Source: Dentipellis sp. KUC8613
Lineage: Eukaryota > Basidiomycota > Agaricomycetes > Russulales > Hericiaceae
NCBI GenBank assembly: GCA_002286715.1
Contig: NSJX01000003.1
Span: 62,001-126,000 of the forward strand
Length of the DNA stretch: 64,000 nucleotides
Direction: 5' to 3'
Below are positions 10,489-22,173 of the stretch, in pieces. The notes under the pieces are model-generated. The model did no database searches and was not told the DNA's origin. It was given only the letters and a program-made list of their open reading frames with translations. The translations under genes and the position numbers were made by a program. The first letter of the stretch is position 1, and each line of letters starts with the position of its first letter.

Positions 10489-13400
10489 ATGTCATCGCGA
10501 CCACTATTCTTTGCGGGATCTGACGACGAGACCGAACATGAGACCGCAAGCACATCAGAGAAACCAATTCCCATGGACGTTGAGCTTCCTAAGAATACGG
10601 AACTTGAGCTCAAGGCGGAAGTCGTCCCTGAAAAGCGTCTCTTTCTTCCTGACAGTGACGATGAAGAGAATGAGCCAAGGGCCCGCTACAAGACTCCAAA
10701 ACCGCCAATTCACGCATGTACATTGGACGATGACTTCCATGAACCGCTGGATCTCGGTCTCGGCGATGAAATCGACCTCCCTTCAGTACACCCTTCTCCA
10801 CGAGCGTCGAGTATCTCGAGCCAATCTTCTCATCATACCCCGAGGTCTTCTTCTCCTGCATCTTCGAGCCGCGACTCGCCACCACCGGCTAAGAAGCGTC
10901 GTCTCTCCCCGCCTAGGAACACTCAGGCTAGCAAGAAGCCAGCTTTCCGCTCCGCATATATCGGGTCTTTTCTTGTCGCTAACGCTTGGAGCACCGTGAA
11001 AGGAAAAGGTTACATCAAAGCTGCCGAGGAAATCCGCGTTGAGCGTGACGAGCAAGATGAGGAGACGAAGAGCCGCCCAGCATTCAGCGGAAAAGAGAAG
11101 GGCAAGAAGAAACAGCTGAATATCGCAACCATGTTCAAAGCGCAACAAACTAAGTCTGTCAAGAAGAAGACGAATACAGTTGTTAGGCTTACAAACGCGC
11201 GAGGATTTGGTATGATAACCCAGACTGCATATATGGGGGTGAGACTACTAACCGAGCAATAGAATTTGGACGTCTGCCTCAAGAGGTGGCAGTGTGGGTC
11301 TCCAAGCTGCTCGAGCTGGGTGAGCTAGGGCACTAATCATCTTGCGCGCGCAGACTAACGTAGCCCAGGTATCGTCGATTTTAAGGGTAGCACAATGGTC
11401 GACTGTCCAGAGACCCTACATTCGGGTGCCGACCTCATAGTTTCCTTGACTCTTCACATGAAGGCCAAAGCGTTCAAAAACGGTGGAATTCCTTCATCTG
11501 ACCGGCCGAAAGTCATGTTCGACGACGGTCGCGAGACTACTGAGGAGCAAAATCTCCGTGAACGTAAGAATGCATTGTTGCACCTATTCGACGTCCTCAA
11601 CTTGAAACCCGTGGGCGGAAACGATGTCTCTAAGCTGCGCAAACAAGCCGAAGGGGAACTTGACCACGAGGAGCTGATACAGCTCACTCAGGTTCCAAAG
11701 AAAGACAGCAAGGCCAGAAAGGTAGAAGTTGTCGGAGACGGCGAAGAGATTGAGGTAGAAGGAGACGGCGAGGAGCTAGCAGACAACGAGCTTGACTTGA
11801 TTTATCAGCGGTCAGCAGCCTGGCGACTAGTCTCCTGGCAATCCTGACTTTTTGCACAGCGCGCAGAAAAATGACCAGTCTATGGCCGAAATGGATCCAG
11901 CGGATACTTTCGAGCTGACACTGCGGGGCTATCAAAAGCAAGCTCTTTAGTGAGCGAGGTTGCCGAGTGCATCTCATATGACGCTGACCAAACAATTACA
12001 GTTGGATGCGCTCCCTTGAAATGGGGTTAATGTCTGCTCGTGAAGCGACCGCCATGCATCCGTTGTGGAATGAGTGGGTTTGTTTACACATTGATCTCTT
12101 CCTTGCTCAATTCTTCCCTGAAGATACCGATTCCCAGCTGAACCGGTCGATGGAATTTATGACCTGACCGCCGATGAGCAACCATTCTACTTCAACCCAT
12201 ACTCGGGTGAACTTAGCTTGGAGTTCCCAAAGACGGAGCGGAAGTGTAAGGGTGGCATTTTAGCGTGCGTTGTTATTTCTTGATTCTGCACGTACTTTTG
12301 CTGAGACTATCATAGAGACGGTATGTTTCTCTCTGACTACGATGAATACCGCTAATCGCAGGAATCCTCAATATGGTATTCATAGAGAGTGAGTACGTTC
12401 AACGTCTTTAAATGCTATATCGCTGAGTCCAGAATTAGTGGGAATGGGCAAGACGATCATGATATCCTCGCTCATACACACAAATTCTGGCCCTGATACC
12501 ACTCCAGCCCCCAAGGCAGAACCACAGCCAACGCGCCGCCGCCAACTCAAGCTTGACAATGCTTTCCGCGTGGTGCCACGTTCTTCCCAGTCATCAAAAG
12601 GTCCTACTGCAACACTAATCGTAGCGCCCACCTCACTGCTCACGCAATGGCAGGAGGAGCTGCAGAAATGCAGCAAACCTGGGACCGTGAAGGCCCTCGT
12701 GTGGCATGGCCAGAATAGGCTGGACCTAGATGCTGTGATCGAGGACGAGGATGCAATCCCTGTCGTCATCACGTCGTACGGCGTCCTTGCCTCGGAGCAC
12801 GCTAAAGTGGAAAAGACAGGGAATCAGGCGTCCCCGTTATTCCGAAGTAAGAGATAGTTTTTCCGCATTCGATTTCACTGAAGGTTCAATGTTTGCATGC
12901 ACAGCCGAATGGTTGCGTGTGGTGCTGGACGAAGCGCACCATTGTAAATCACGTACGAGCAAGACGGCCAAGGCGGTATATGCGCTGCGGGCGCGGCGAC
13001 GCTGGGCCGTGACGGGCACACCTATTGTGAATCGCCTCGAGGATTTGTTCTCGCTTCTGTGAGTACTCCGAAATTCCGCAGCCTTCGCGTCCACTAACAC
13101 GGGTGGCTAGAAAATTCTTGGACTTCACACCATGGTCCGACTATGCCTTCTTCCGCTCGTAAGCCGCAGCCACCCATTCCTCTACTACTGTTTCTCAAGC
13201 ATTCACAGATTCATCACACTACCCTTCCTTGCACATGATCCGAAAGCAATCGAGATCGTCCAGGTTATCCTCGAAAGCGTCCTCTTGCGGCGCGAGAAGA
13301 ACATGCGCGACAGCGACGGCAAGCGCATCGTCGACCTGCCCGCGAAAGAGGTCGTCATCGACACGCTGCGGTTCTCCACCGCCGAGCGCAAGATCTACGA

Positions 13401-15011
13401 CTCGATCTACACGGACGCGAAGCGCGACTTTGAGCAGCTCAACGAGAAAGGCCTTGTCAGCCGGAATTACACGCATATTTTGGCGATGCTGATGAAGTAC
13501 GGGTGTTGTTTCTACGATCTCTCTTGTGCTTGTGATTCTGTATCTTACTGGCCTTTCTTTTTAGACTTCGTCGCGCGGTACTTCATCCGAGCCTCGTGCT
13601 ATCCGAGGACGAGCAGGCGGAGGTGCCGAGCGGGGACGGCCGCGTGGACGTAAATTCAATGATCAAGCGCTTCGCGAAGATGGAAGACACAGAACGTGGT
13701 TCTGGCAGCGGGAGTGGGAGTAGCACGCCCAGCGGGAATGCTTATGCCGAAGGCGTGCTGAACAATCTCGGCTCGCAAGTGAAGCAGGAGGCAGACGAAT
13801 GCCCTATATGCATGGACGTGATGGACTTGCCGATGATGTTTCCGGAGTGCATGCATCGATGGTAAGTCCATGGTTACTCCCAAATGCACACCGAGGTAGT
13901 TCTGACTTGTCGGCGCTGCGCAGTTGCAAAGACTGCGCCATCAGCTTTCTAGAAACGTGCACGGCCAAGGGCGAGGACGGCCGTTGTCCCACGTGCAATC
14001 GCGGGCCCGTAAAAGTCAGCATGTTCCGCACAGGGAGCTGCCGCTGGGTCAGATCTGATATACGAAATGTTCCAGGAGAGCGACCTGCTTGAGGTCGTAA
14101 CGTCGCGGAACCGCGCGTCCACGGAGGGCCCGCCGGACGTCACCTTGCGCCGGAACGACTTCCAGACGTCGACCAAGCTCGATGCGCTCGTAGCTAATCT
14201 CCGTACGTCCTGTCTACAGCTGCGATGACTGTAGACCCTAACACCAAAGTCCCGCAGGCCGCCTACAAGACCAAGACCCCTGCTTCCGCGCAGTCGTGTT
14301 CTCGCAATTCACGAGCTTCCTCGACCTCATCCAGGTCGTGCTTGAGCGCGAACAGCTGACGTGGTTCCGGTTCGACGGCACCATGGACGTGCGGAAGCGC
14401 AACGAGGCAGTGGCGGACTTCAAGGCGCCTTCGCGAAGGCCGAAGGTGCTCATTATCAGCTTGAAGGCTGGGGGTGTGGGACTTAATGTAAGCTGTGTTC
14501 TGTGCGGCGAATTGGGGGCTGGTGCTGATGACGTCTGGGGTTGTGCAGTTGACGACTGCGAACCATGTGTTCATGGTATGGTTTACATGTGTACTTCGAG
14601 TGTGAGGCGGCTCTGACGAGGTTTGGTAGATGGATTGCTGGTGGAATGCCGCGACTGAAAATCAAGGCAAGTCGCTACCCAACCCATGTCTGATCACTGT
14701 CTTATTTCTATTGCTACAGCCATCGATCGCGTGCACAGGATAGGCCAGGACAAGACCGTCTACGTCAAGCACTTCATCGTGGGTACCCTCTCCCTTTCCT
14801 CCGTGCGGGCTTCTGGAGGCTTCTCTGGATGGCAGCTGACTTGCGCATTCTCCGTGTCCAGGTCGAGGATACGATCGAGGCCCGTATCCTGCAGATCCAG
14901 AAGCGCAAGACGGCTTTGGTGAAGGAGGCATTCCGTGGAGGGGGGAAGAGCGGAGCAGGGGCGGATCCAGAGAGCTTGGAAAACCTCAAGATTATGTTCG
15001 GAGACCATTAG
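10489..15011 (+). CDS. RAD5: DNA damage tolerance helicase/ubiquitin ligase RAD5 (HLTF-like)
   Basis: SNF2-family ATPase with HIRAN and RING domains. By family knowledge it polyubiquitinates PCNA and promotes fork reversal in the nucleus. Order of features: acidic Ser-rich N-terminus ([14 protein letters not shown]); HIRAN domain from [12 protein letters not shown] to [12 protein letters not shown]; ATPase motif [22 protein letters not shown] (motif II); VTGTPIVN (motif III); a C3HC4 RING ([17 protein letters not shown]) inserted in the helicase; then [15 protein letters not shown] and DRVHRIGQ (motifs V and VI); and the C-terminal [13 protein letters not shown]. Many introns, about 50 nt each. 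Two exons of 5 and 3 nt complete motif I, and one intron (14667-14719) has a GC donor. Confidence 0.93.
12316..12320 (+). other. 5-nt micro-exon of RAD5
   Basis: The five bases AGACG sit between a CATAG acceptor and a GTATGT donor. Upstream exon ends at 12264 with GC; joining gives GCA GAC G, that is Ala-Asp plus the first base of Glu in the Walker A region. Introns on either side are 51 nt and 65 nt. Confidence 0.75.
12386..12388 (+). other. 3-nt micro-exon of RAD5
   Basis: AGA between CATAG (ends 12385) and GTGAGT (starts 12389). With the preceding G and the following TG (exon from 12439) it yields GAG ATG, restoring ADEMGMGKT. Skipping it keeps the frame but gives Val in place of Glu-Met; no alternative acceptor restores the family consensus. 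Confidence 0.7.
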
Positions 15012-15332
15012 ATACCACGCCCACACGTTCAGACTGCCATCGATGGCCTCAAGTGGCCTCTCGTCTCTAACCCAAGGATCAACAGGAATTATGGAACAGG
15101 AATGGATACCATCAAATGTCATCGCAAGAATGCACGCTGTCTACACACATATCCACACTTTCCATAACGTATCAACACAGCCCGGAATAAGAGATACATT
15201 GGGTTACACGAACGTACGATAAATACAGACATTCAAAGCCAGGTAAGTCAAAGCACGAAAGCGAGCGCGCAGTTGTCTGTGTGCGCCAAGAAGATACAAG
15301 AAAGCCAAAGGAATACACCACGATGCATACGC
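15012..15332. other. convergent 3' spacer
   Basis: Lies between the stops of RAD5 and the Zn2Cys6 gene. No gene seen. Confidence 0.55.
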
Positions 15333-16149
15333 TCATACTAAGGACTCGCCGATCGTAAAATGGACGTGGTCTCCCTCCCCCAGCGTGAGGCGCACGGGCA
15401 GGCGCGGGTCGATGCGGACGGGGGCGCTGGTGCCGACGTAGAAGTCCCCGCGGCTGAAGTTGCGCGTAATTGCGGCGGCCTCTTCCTCGGTGAGGGGACG
15501 TGGCCGCTTGTTGGGGCGGAAGGTGGAGGTGGATGCGCCGGTGTACGCGCCGTTGTACTCGTAGTACTGCTGGTGGGTAAGGCTGGGGGGTTGCATGGCA
15601 TAAGGAAGAGGCGGAGGGGCGAAGGGAGGAACACCAGGAGCTACGCACGTTGCTTCAGCCGTCATCGGCATGAAGGATATCAATGAGGACGAACCAGGAG
15701 TTTGTTGTTGCGAGGAGTGATCGATGGCGTCGGGGTCGGGGTAGGCGCAGGTCGCGCCGAGGCCGCGCTTCAGACAGTTCTGCGCGAGGTCGGCGGGGAG
15801 TAGCGATGGGGAGAGATAGGAGACGACGAACCTGACAGGGGAGGACCTCGCTGCAGCGAGTCTTGCCTGCATGGCAGGCGGTGCAGGCGCGACGGACTGC
15901 GGGCGCTTTTGCTAGAAAAGGGGCGGGGTGAGCGCGGGGCGGCAACGACGGCGGCGACGGCGGCGGCGGACACGCACGCTTCCGAGAGGACTCCCCGAGG
16001 GAGCCGGGGCCATTCTGAAGACCCTGCTGAAGCTGCTGGTCCTGGACTTGGAGGATGGACTGCTGCGGCTGCTGAAGGTGCTGGGTGTCAATAATCGACG
16101 GCGTTGCCGTGTCCTGGGCCGGAGTACTCGCTGGCGATGGGGCCGACAT
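15333..16149 (-). CDS. Zn(2)-Cys(6) fungal transcription factor, small
   Basis: Two exons (16149-15832 and 15779-15333) with a 52-nt intron give 254 residues. A Gln-rich stretch (LQQPQQSILQVQDQQLQQ) and a Pro-rich stretch precede a binuclear zinc cluster, CTACHAGKTRCSEVLPCQNC and a final Cys in ATCAYPDP; the spacing C-x2-C-x6-C-x5-C-x2-C-x8-C fits the Gal4 family. The intron falls inside the cluster, between Gln and Asn of the C-x2-C pair, a common place in fungi. A Tyr/Pro-rich middle follows. No fungal-specific middle homology region is present, so it is a short member. Predicted nuclear regulator; targets unknown. Divergent from the bHLH gene. Confidence 0.85.
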
Positions 16150-16415
16150 GGAGGAGGCGTCCGCGGGCGTCGGGGCAAGCCGTGTCCCCCGAACATCAGC
16201 GTTTATACCGGCCCTCCAAATTACATAACGCCCTCTCCATTGGTCAGGCCTCGCCGCCGCCGTCACCCTCGGCCCTTCCGGCCCTCGTCCCGGTCGGCGA
16301 CGCCGTCTGCTCGGCCAGGCTCCGTCCGGTTCCCTCACCAATCAGCGCCCGCCGGTCTCTACACTTCCCCGCACCCGGCAAGCGCCAGCCCCGACGTCTC
16401 TTCGTCCTCCCCACC
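16150..16415. promoter_or_regulatory. Divergent promoter between two transcription factor genes
   Basis: 266 bp between the start codons of the Zn2Cys6 (-) and bHLH (+) genes. It holds an AT-richer patch near 16200-16230 and a GC-rich, CT-rich leader ending in the good start context CCACCATG. Confidence 0.6.
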
Positions 16416-17195
16416 ATGCCCGTCGACGACGTCCCCCCGCCCCCGCTCCAGGACTTCGACTTTGGCTTCGACCCCGCCCTCAACATCTTTCCCTCCCCGC
16501 CCCCTCTTCCCCCGTCTTCCGGCCTCTTCTCGCCCTCAGAAACCACCGATCTCTTCGGCTTCCTCGACAACTTCAACTGGGAGTTTGACACCGACGGTGC
16601 TAACATCAACGGTGCGTCAAAGCCGGAGACGCAAGACGCCAGTGCCAACTTTCTAGACTTCTCGTCGCTGCCCGCTCCAAACGACAAGCCACTGTCGCAC
16701 CCGCTGCCACACGACCTCAAATCTTCGCCCCATCCCTATTCGAGCCAGCCCCAGAAAACCCACTCCCCCATCCAGATTGATACCCATGTCCCACCCGCAC
16801 CCCAACCACCCACCGGCTCGCACTCACACTCCAAATCCTTGACGCCGACGTCCTCATCCCCCACCCCCACCGCGCCTGGCTCGCGCAAGACCCTTCTGTC
16901 CAGCCCGCAGAAGCGGCTCAACCACATCATGTCCGAGCAGAAGCGGCGCAACGCCATCCGCGAGGGCTACGCACAGCTCACGACGCTGCTCGCCCCTGCG
17001 GGCGCGCCCCCGGGCTCAGGGATGCCCACCCGCGGCCGACCGAAGGGCAGCGGCAGCCGGAGCAAGGGTCGCACGAAGGGCAAGAGCGGTGTCCTGTTCA
17101 GGGCCGTCGAGTATTGCCATTGGCTGGAGGAGGGCATCGAGGCGCTTCGGGAGGAAGTGTTGCGGGTGGAGGCTGCGGCAGGGATTCGGGCGTGA
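16416..17195 (+). CDS. Basic helix-loop-helix transcription factor
   Basis: Single exon, 259 residues, start in the strong context CCACCATGC. The first ~165 residues are Pro/Ser-rich with acidic-aromatic patches (LQDFDFGFDPALNIF, LFGFLDNFNWEF) that look like an activation region. The bHLH begins RLNHIMSEQKRRNAIREGY, with the basic-region His, Glu and Arg expected for E-box contact. The loop is long and basic (RGRPKGSGSRSKGRTKGK), and helix 2 is GVLFRAVEYCHWLEEGIEAL. The arrangement resembles INO4-like and other short fungal bHLH proteins; the exact target pathway cannot be told. The lack of an intron is unusual for this window. Confidence 0.85.
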   Translation: MPVDDVPPPPLQDFDFGFDPALNIFPSPPPLPPSSGLFSPSETTDLFGFLDNFNWEFDTDGANINGASKPETQDASANFLDFSSLPAPNDKPLSHPLPHDLKSSPHPYSSQPQKTHSPIQIDTHVPPAPQPPTGSHSHSKSLTPTSSSPTPTAPGSRKTLLSSPQKRLNHIMSEQKRRNAIREGYAQLTTLLAPAGAPPGSGMPTRGRPKGSGSRSKGRTKGKSGVLFRAVEYCHWLEEGIEALREEVLRVEAAAGIRA

Positions 17196-17782
17196 CTGTC
17201 TGTGCGTTTGTATGTTTCGTTGTTCTTCGTTGACCCGTTGACGAGCGTTCTCGTTCAGAATGTTGTATGTATTTGTATGTACTTTTACCATAATTCGGGC
17301 AGGCATCTATACCGCTTGCTATCGTTTCCAATGCCTCGCGATCCGAGTTGGTCGTGCATTTCTCTATCACAGTTAGGCTTTGTGAGGTCCCGCGTGTCTA
17401 AATGTCCAATTCGATCGCATCGTTGGTGCAGTGCGCTCGCTTCCCCGCATCTCGTATAAGCGCGCTGCCGAACGCGACGTCATTCTCATTTCGCGTCGAT
17501 ATCACTTGGTACCTTGTGGACCTTCAACTTTTCGCAACACTCAGCAGACTTTTTGTCTAGTGAAACCTGCAAACTCCTAACGATGATGTTGTAGTATAGC
17601 GCGTACTTATAACTTATCTGTTTCCATCGGAAGGCCCCACTGTCTTGGTCAAACACAGCCTTGATCACCATTCAGCGACAACGGACACAGCTGCAGCAAC
17701 CAGCGCCCACTCTCACCTACATCTTCTACCACCTCATCTTCTCAACGCACGAACTTACCCTGAAAAACCACCCGAAACTGCC
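17196..17782. other. intergenic, downstream of bHLH gene
   Basis: 3' UTR of the bHLH gene and promoter of the next gene, both on the plus strand. No additional gene is recognised. Confidence 0.5.
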
Positions 17783-18649
17783 ATGCCGCCCCCACCTCCG
17801 CCCCCGCGCCCCGACTGGCCCGTACCGACACTGAGCCTGCGCATCGAGGACCTCTCCCACCCAGGCGTCCGCATCTTCCTCCAGAGCGTCGACCCCTACC
17901 ACGCCCTCCGCGAAGCCGTCATCTTCGTCTTCCAATGGCTCTACGGCACGACCGAGCGCGCCCCGAAGCAGTACGTGCACCCACCCTGCACCCCTCCCTC
18001 TCATCCGCGTGCATCCCACTCACCCGCACTCGACTCGACAGCGTAGAGACGATCCAGCTGATCCTGCGCCCGATGGACGGCGTCGCGTACACCACGGGCA
18101 CGCACACCGCGAAGCAGATCCACTTCTCGTGCAACCACATCGTGAACAGCGCGCAGCGCGCGCCCGCCGAGATCCGCGGCGTGCTCACGCACGAGGCCGT
18201 CCACTGCTTCCAGTGGAACGCCGGCGGGACGTGCCCGGGCGGGCTCATCGAGGGCGTCGCCGGTGCGTTCTGTTTCTCTTTTCACATATCTTCGAGGCGA
18301 ATGAGATGTGTGCGTGCTAACGGCGGACGCTGCAGACTGGGTGCGCCTGCGCAGCGGGCTCATCCCGCCGCACTGGCGCGAGGGCGGGGACCGCTGGGAC
18401 GCGGGCTACCAGACGACGGCGTACTTCCTGCGCTGGATCGAGGTGCGCTACGGCGAGGGCACCGTGCAGGAGCTCAACGCGCGCATGAAGGAGGGCCAGT
18501 ACGACGCGGGCATGTTCAAGGACCTCACCGGGCGCGGCGTCGACAAGCTCTGGAGCAAGTACTGCGACGAGCTCAAGACGGGCGTCGGCGCGGTGGGGCG
18601 GGATCGGTTTGTGGTGCAGCAGCAGCAGGGGTATGTGCCGGGGTATTAG
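17783..18649 (+). CDS. Basic secretory protein (BSP) family putative metallopeptidase
   Basis: Exons 17783-17970, 18042-18262 and 18336-18649 give 240 residues. After a Pro-rich start the protein follows the plant/fungal BSP family: FLQSVDPYHALREAV, an internal strand LILRPMDGVAYTTG, the HEAVHCFQW segment containing an HExxH zinc-binding motif, GGLIEGVADWVRL, and YQTTAYFLRWIE. Peptidase activity is inferred from the HExxH and the family; it is not proven for most members. No signal peptide is visible, so despite the family name the fungal protein may stay in the cell. Extreme GC content at third positions. Confidence 0.85.
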
Positions 18650-19000
18650 GCGCGCTGCCAGCGGGATGGGGCGGTATGAATATTGGTATTTATTCGGGAG
18701 ACGTACCTCGACGTTGTTGTGAGTGTATCGCAGCTGGATGTAGTTTTGGATGTGCACGTAGTAGATGTATTGGACGGACGGAAGGACAGCAAACAGCACA
18801 CGGCCTTTATAATAAACTAGATCGAAAGCGAAAACAAATGGAATAAGATAGCGGATTAGGAGTGTACAGCAGAACACGGCGCCGGTGTGTACAGTATGAT
18901 ACAACCCGAGCTATAGACACACAGAGAGATGAGCGGGCCCCAGTAGACAACAAATATAACAGACGAACACAGACGAAAAATACACCACCTCGGACTCGGG
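18650..19000. other. convergent 3' spacer
   Basis: Spacer between the BSP-family gene and FCP1 stops. AT-rich; nothing recognised. Confidence 0.5.
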
Positions 19001-22000
19001 CTATCCGAGCTCTTCTTCCAGCTCCCGCGCGAGGAAGTCGTCCTCGAGGTCCTCCCCGTCAGATGTCTCGCCTCCCTCCTCGTCCTCGTCCATCTCGTCG
19101 GCTGCGTCGAACTGCGGCGCAGGCAGCACGTCTGCATCCGCATTCTCGTTCTCGAGCTCGTCGCGCGAGATGGCCTCCTTGAGTCGTGAGTTGCGCCGGT
19201 CCGCAGCGAGCTTCTTGCGCTTCGCGAGTGGGGAACGCAGCACGTCCGAGTCGTCGCCGCTGCCGTTCATCCCTACTTCGGACGGGGTCAGGCTGCGTAA
19301 GCGTTTCCGCTTGGTCGACTTTGGCGTCGAATTTGCGCTGCTGCACGTCACGTCAGTATGTCACACATCAACGAGAAAAATAATGGCCACCAACCTGATG
19401 ATGCTGTTCGACTCGTCTGACCACACATCCTCCTCGCCCATGCGCACCTCCCGCATACCCTCGTTCCCGCCCTCCCCCTCATCCTCCGAATCACTCTCGT
19501 TCATCGCCGCATCCACCTCATCATTCAACAGCGCCCAATCCACCTCATCCACCAGCTCAGCCGCCGGCTCGGCCGCACCTTCGCCCTCTGCCTCAGCCTC
19601 ACCCCCTCCCGCAGTGCTCACGCCCGTCTCGTCGTCCTCATCCCCATCGCCGTCGCCCTCGAGGTCCCAGTCATCTGCATCCGGCTCCGGGTCAGACGAG
19701 ATCTGCTGCGGCTCAAGCGCGGGCGATGGACTCGCCGTGTCCCGCCCCCGCGCCTCACTGCTCTCGGGCACCATCAGGTACGGGCCCTCGTCCTGCCGCG
19801 CCCAGCGCGCGACCGAGTCCGTGAACCACGCGAGCCACACGATCTTGATCCCGCCGAGCTTGCGCGCGGCGTCTACCTTCACGGTGCCGCGCTGTGTTGG
19901 GAGGTGTCGTGAGTACTTGGGCGAGGAAGGACGGGAAGGGAGCGTACCTTGGCTGCGACGACGTGGGTGACTTGGCTGGAGAGCTCCGTGTGGCAGGTCG
20001 CGCCGAACGCGTGCGCCATGCGCCAGATCTCTGTCGTCTCGGGCTTCGTGTCCAGCGGGATGACGCTGGAAAACAGTATGTGCACGCCGGCGAGGGTCTC
20101 CATCCGTATCCGAGGTATAATAATCTGGACCATGCGTCAGTCATCCAGTATACCATGACACATGGGAAAGAAAGACACGTACTGTAGCATCATAATTTAT
20201 GGCAGAGGAATTCCGCCGTTTCTTCAGATTAGCATGTGTACCTTTGGCATTATCCGATAGTCGTTTATCGTACGCGTTGAAGAAGCGGGCATGTACTTCG
20301 TCCAAGAGCTACCAAAGACCCATGAGTCTCTGGACCCTGCAATATATGCATCAGAACGCACCTTCTTCACCCTCTGCAACTCGGCATCATCGTTCTTCAG
20401 CAGAGCTTTGCGCACATGCTTCTCCTTCGGGCTCGCGGGCGGCTTTTCGCTGCGCGCCTGCGCGCCTGCTGCCGCACCGGCCGGCTGTGGAGGGCTCGCC
20501 TCCTCTTTCGCCTTCTCTTCCCTGTCGATGGCTTCGTCCGACGCTTCCTGCAGCTCCTCTTGTTTCTTCGCGAGCGGCCGCTCCTCCACTTGTGCTTCGA
20601 GCGCTTGCGAATTGCGCACGAGCATGTCCGTGGTCCGGATTTCGTCGGCATCGCTCTCTTCTGGAAGAGTTGTCGCGGACGTTGCTGGGCTGGCGACGTC
20701 TGACTCAGGAGTGACGGACTCGGGCGAGGAGGGGACGGAGATGGGCGGTGTGGGCGTTCTTGTCTTGGCTGGTGTTGAACTTGAAGCGGGCCCTGAGGGA
20801 GGAGGGATCACGGAAGAAAAGGCATCGACCTTCGGAAGGAAGGTAGAGTTGATGTCGCCAATGCCAACGAAGAAATCGTCTATAAGGTGACGATTAGACA
20901 GAAGGACAATAGCAATGTCGAAGTATGCGCACATGGTATGACTTTGATCAGGTTCGGACTCCATTCCCACACGTCTGCACGATCGTCGATGATGACGACC
21001 ATAGATGTGTCCACGGGAAATAAGCGCTTCAAGTTCTTCTGCGTCATACCTATGTGTCGAGTCAGCATATATACAGCATTCGAAGTAGAAGTTGCCTTAC
21101 TTCCGCTCTCGTCACGGCTGAGCAAGCGACCGCCGAAGAACTTGCCTTCTGGGTCGATAGCAGCGCATACCTCCTCGGCGTAAGCACGCGTACCCATAGT
21201 ATAAACGTGCATTTCATACTTGGTCGCTATGCTACTGAGGAATTCCTGCCATCCTGGCCTTCGAGAACGGTGAGCTTCGAAGACAGCGCATACAAGCAGC
21301 ACCACATACCTCGGCTTTACATAGTACAGGCAACCCTGGTTCTCAATTGCCTTCTCTTTGCCCTTTCCTCGTGACAAGCCGCGGCCAGGCTGCACGCCGA
21401 GAGCCTCAGGGCGCAAACGAAACTTCTTCACGTCCTTCAGTGCTTCCCAGTTGGGGTTGACTTCGTCCTCGTCGTCTGAGATTGTGTCGTCCGAGTCATC
21501 TCCATCGTCCTCCTTGGAAGTGGACGCCTTCTTCGCCTGACGCCCCTCCCACGCCTCGCCCTCTGCTATCCATTCGCCGACGGTCGGGTCGACGGTCGCA
21601 TGCACGATGGTCTGGTCCAGATCAACGATGAGGGAGAGCTTGCGCGCCTTGAGCAAGTGTTCCTGGGTCTCGCGTTCAATACGCTGGGCTTCCTCCAGCG
21701 AGACGGTCGGCCCGTTCGCGGAATGTGTCATTTGTATCGATGCGCGCGACGCATCCGAGAAGCCGGTGTAGTCGAAGCTAAAGTCCAATGGTTACGCTAA
21801 GCGACATCACGAATGGGATGAATACGAACCTGGTCATGTCCTGGCCGCATAACGCGCACAGACCGCCGATTTGCATGCCGTGCTTGCAGGGCTCGGTCAC
21901 ACAGACGACGGGCTTGTCCTTCGCGCGGCGCGGGGAGATGACATCCTGCTCGCTGATGGCCCACCTGTCGAGGGTGCCCTCGACGGGGGAGTCCCAGGTG

Positions 22001-22173
22001 CCGAAGCGGACCTCCGGGGCAGCGCCGGGGTTGGACGCGGGAATGTATGCGAAGGAGTAAGTGAGGAGACGTTCGCCGCGGCGGATGTCTGCAGCAGGGG
22101 CAGCATGTAGTTTAGTGATCTTGAGGGGATAGGGGAGCTCTGGAGGGAGGAAGAGGTCTGTCGGGGAGGCCAT
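19001..22173 (-). CDS. FCP1: RNA polymerase II CTD phosphatase FCP1
   Basis: Spliced gene. It begins MASPTDLFLPPELPYPLKI and has an N-terminal barrel-like region ending in CKHGMQIGGLCALCGQDMT, a fungal FCP1 hallmark. The FCPH catalytic block is LSLIVDLDQTIVHATVDP with the DxDxT nucleophile motif, then EMHVYTMGTRAYAEEV and MVVIIDDRADVW. A BRCT domain follows (VHILFSSVIPLD, VTHVVAAK, IKIVWLAWF), and the tail is long, acidic and disordered, ending EDDFLARELEEELG. FCP1 removes phosphates, mainly Ser2, from the polymerase II tail in the nucleus and binds TFIIF through its acidic C-terminus. A long Glu/Asp-rich insert lies between the catalytic and BRCT parts. Confidence 0.93.

Noticed and set aside
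12362..12374. Use of GAATCCTCAATATG as the RAD5 exon before motif I
   Set aside because: Gives a non-consensus insertion (GILN) in the Walker A region, whereas the two micro-exons restore it exactly.
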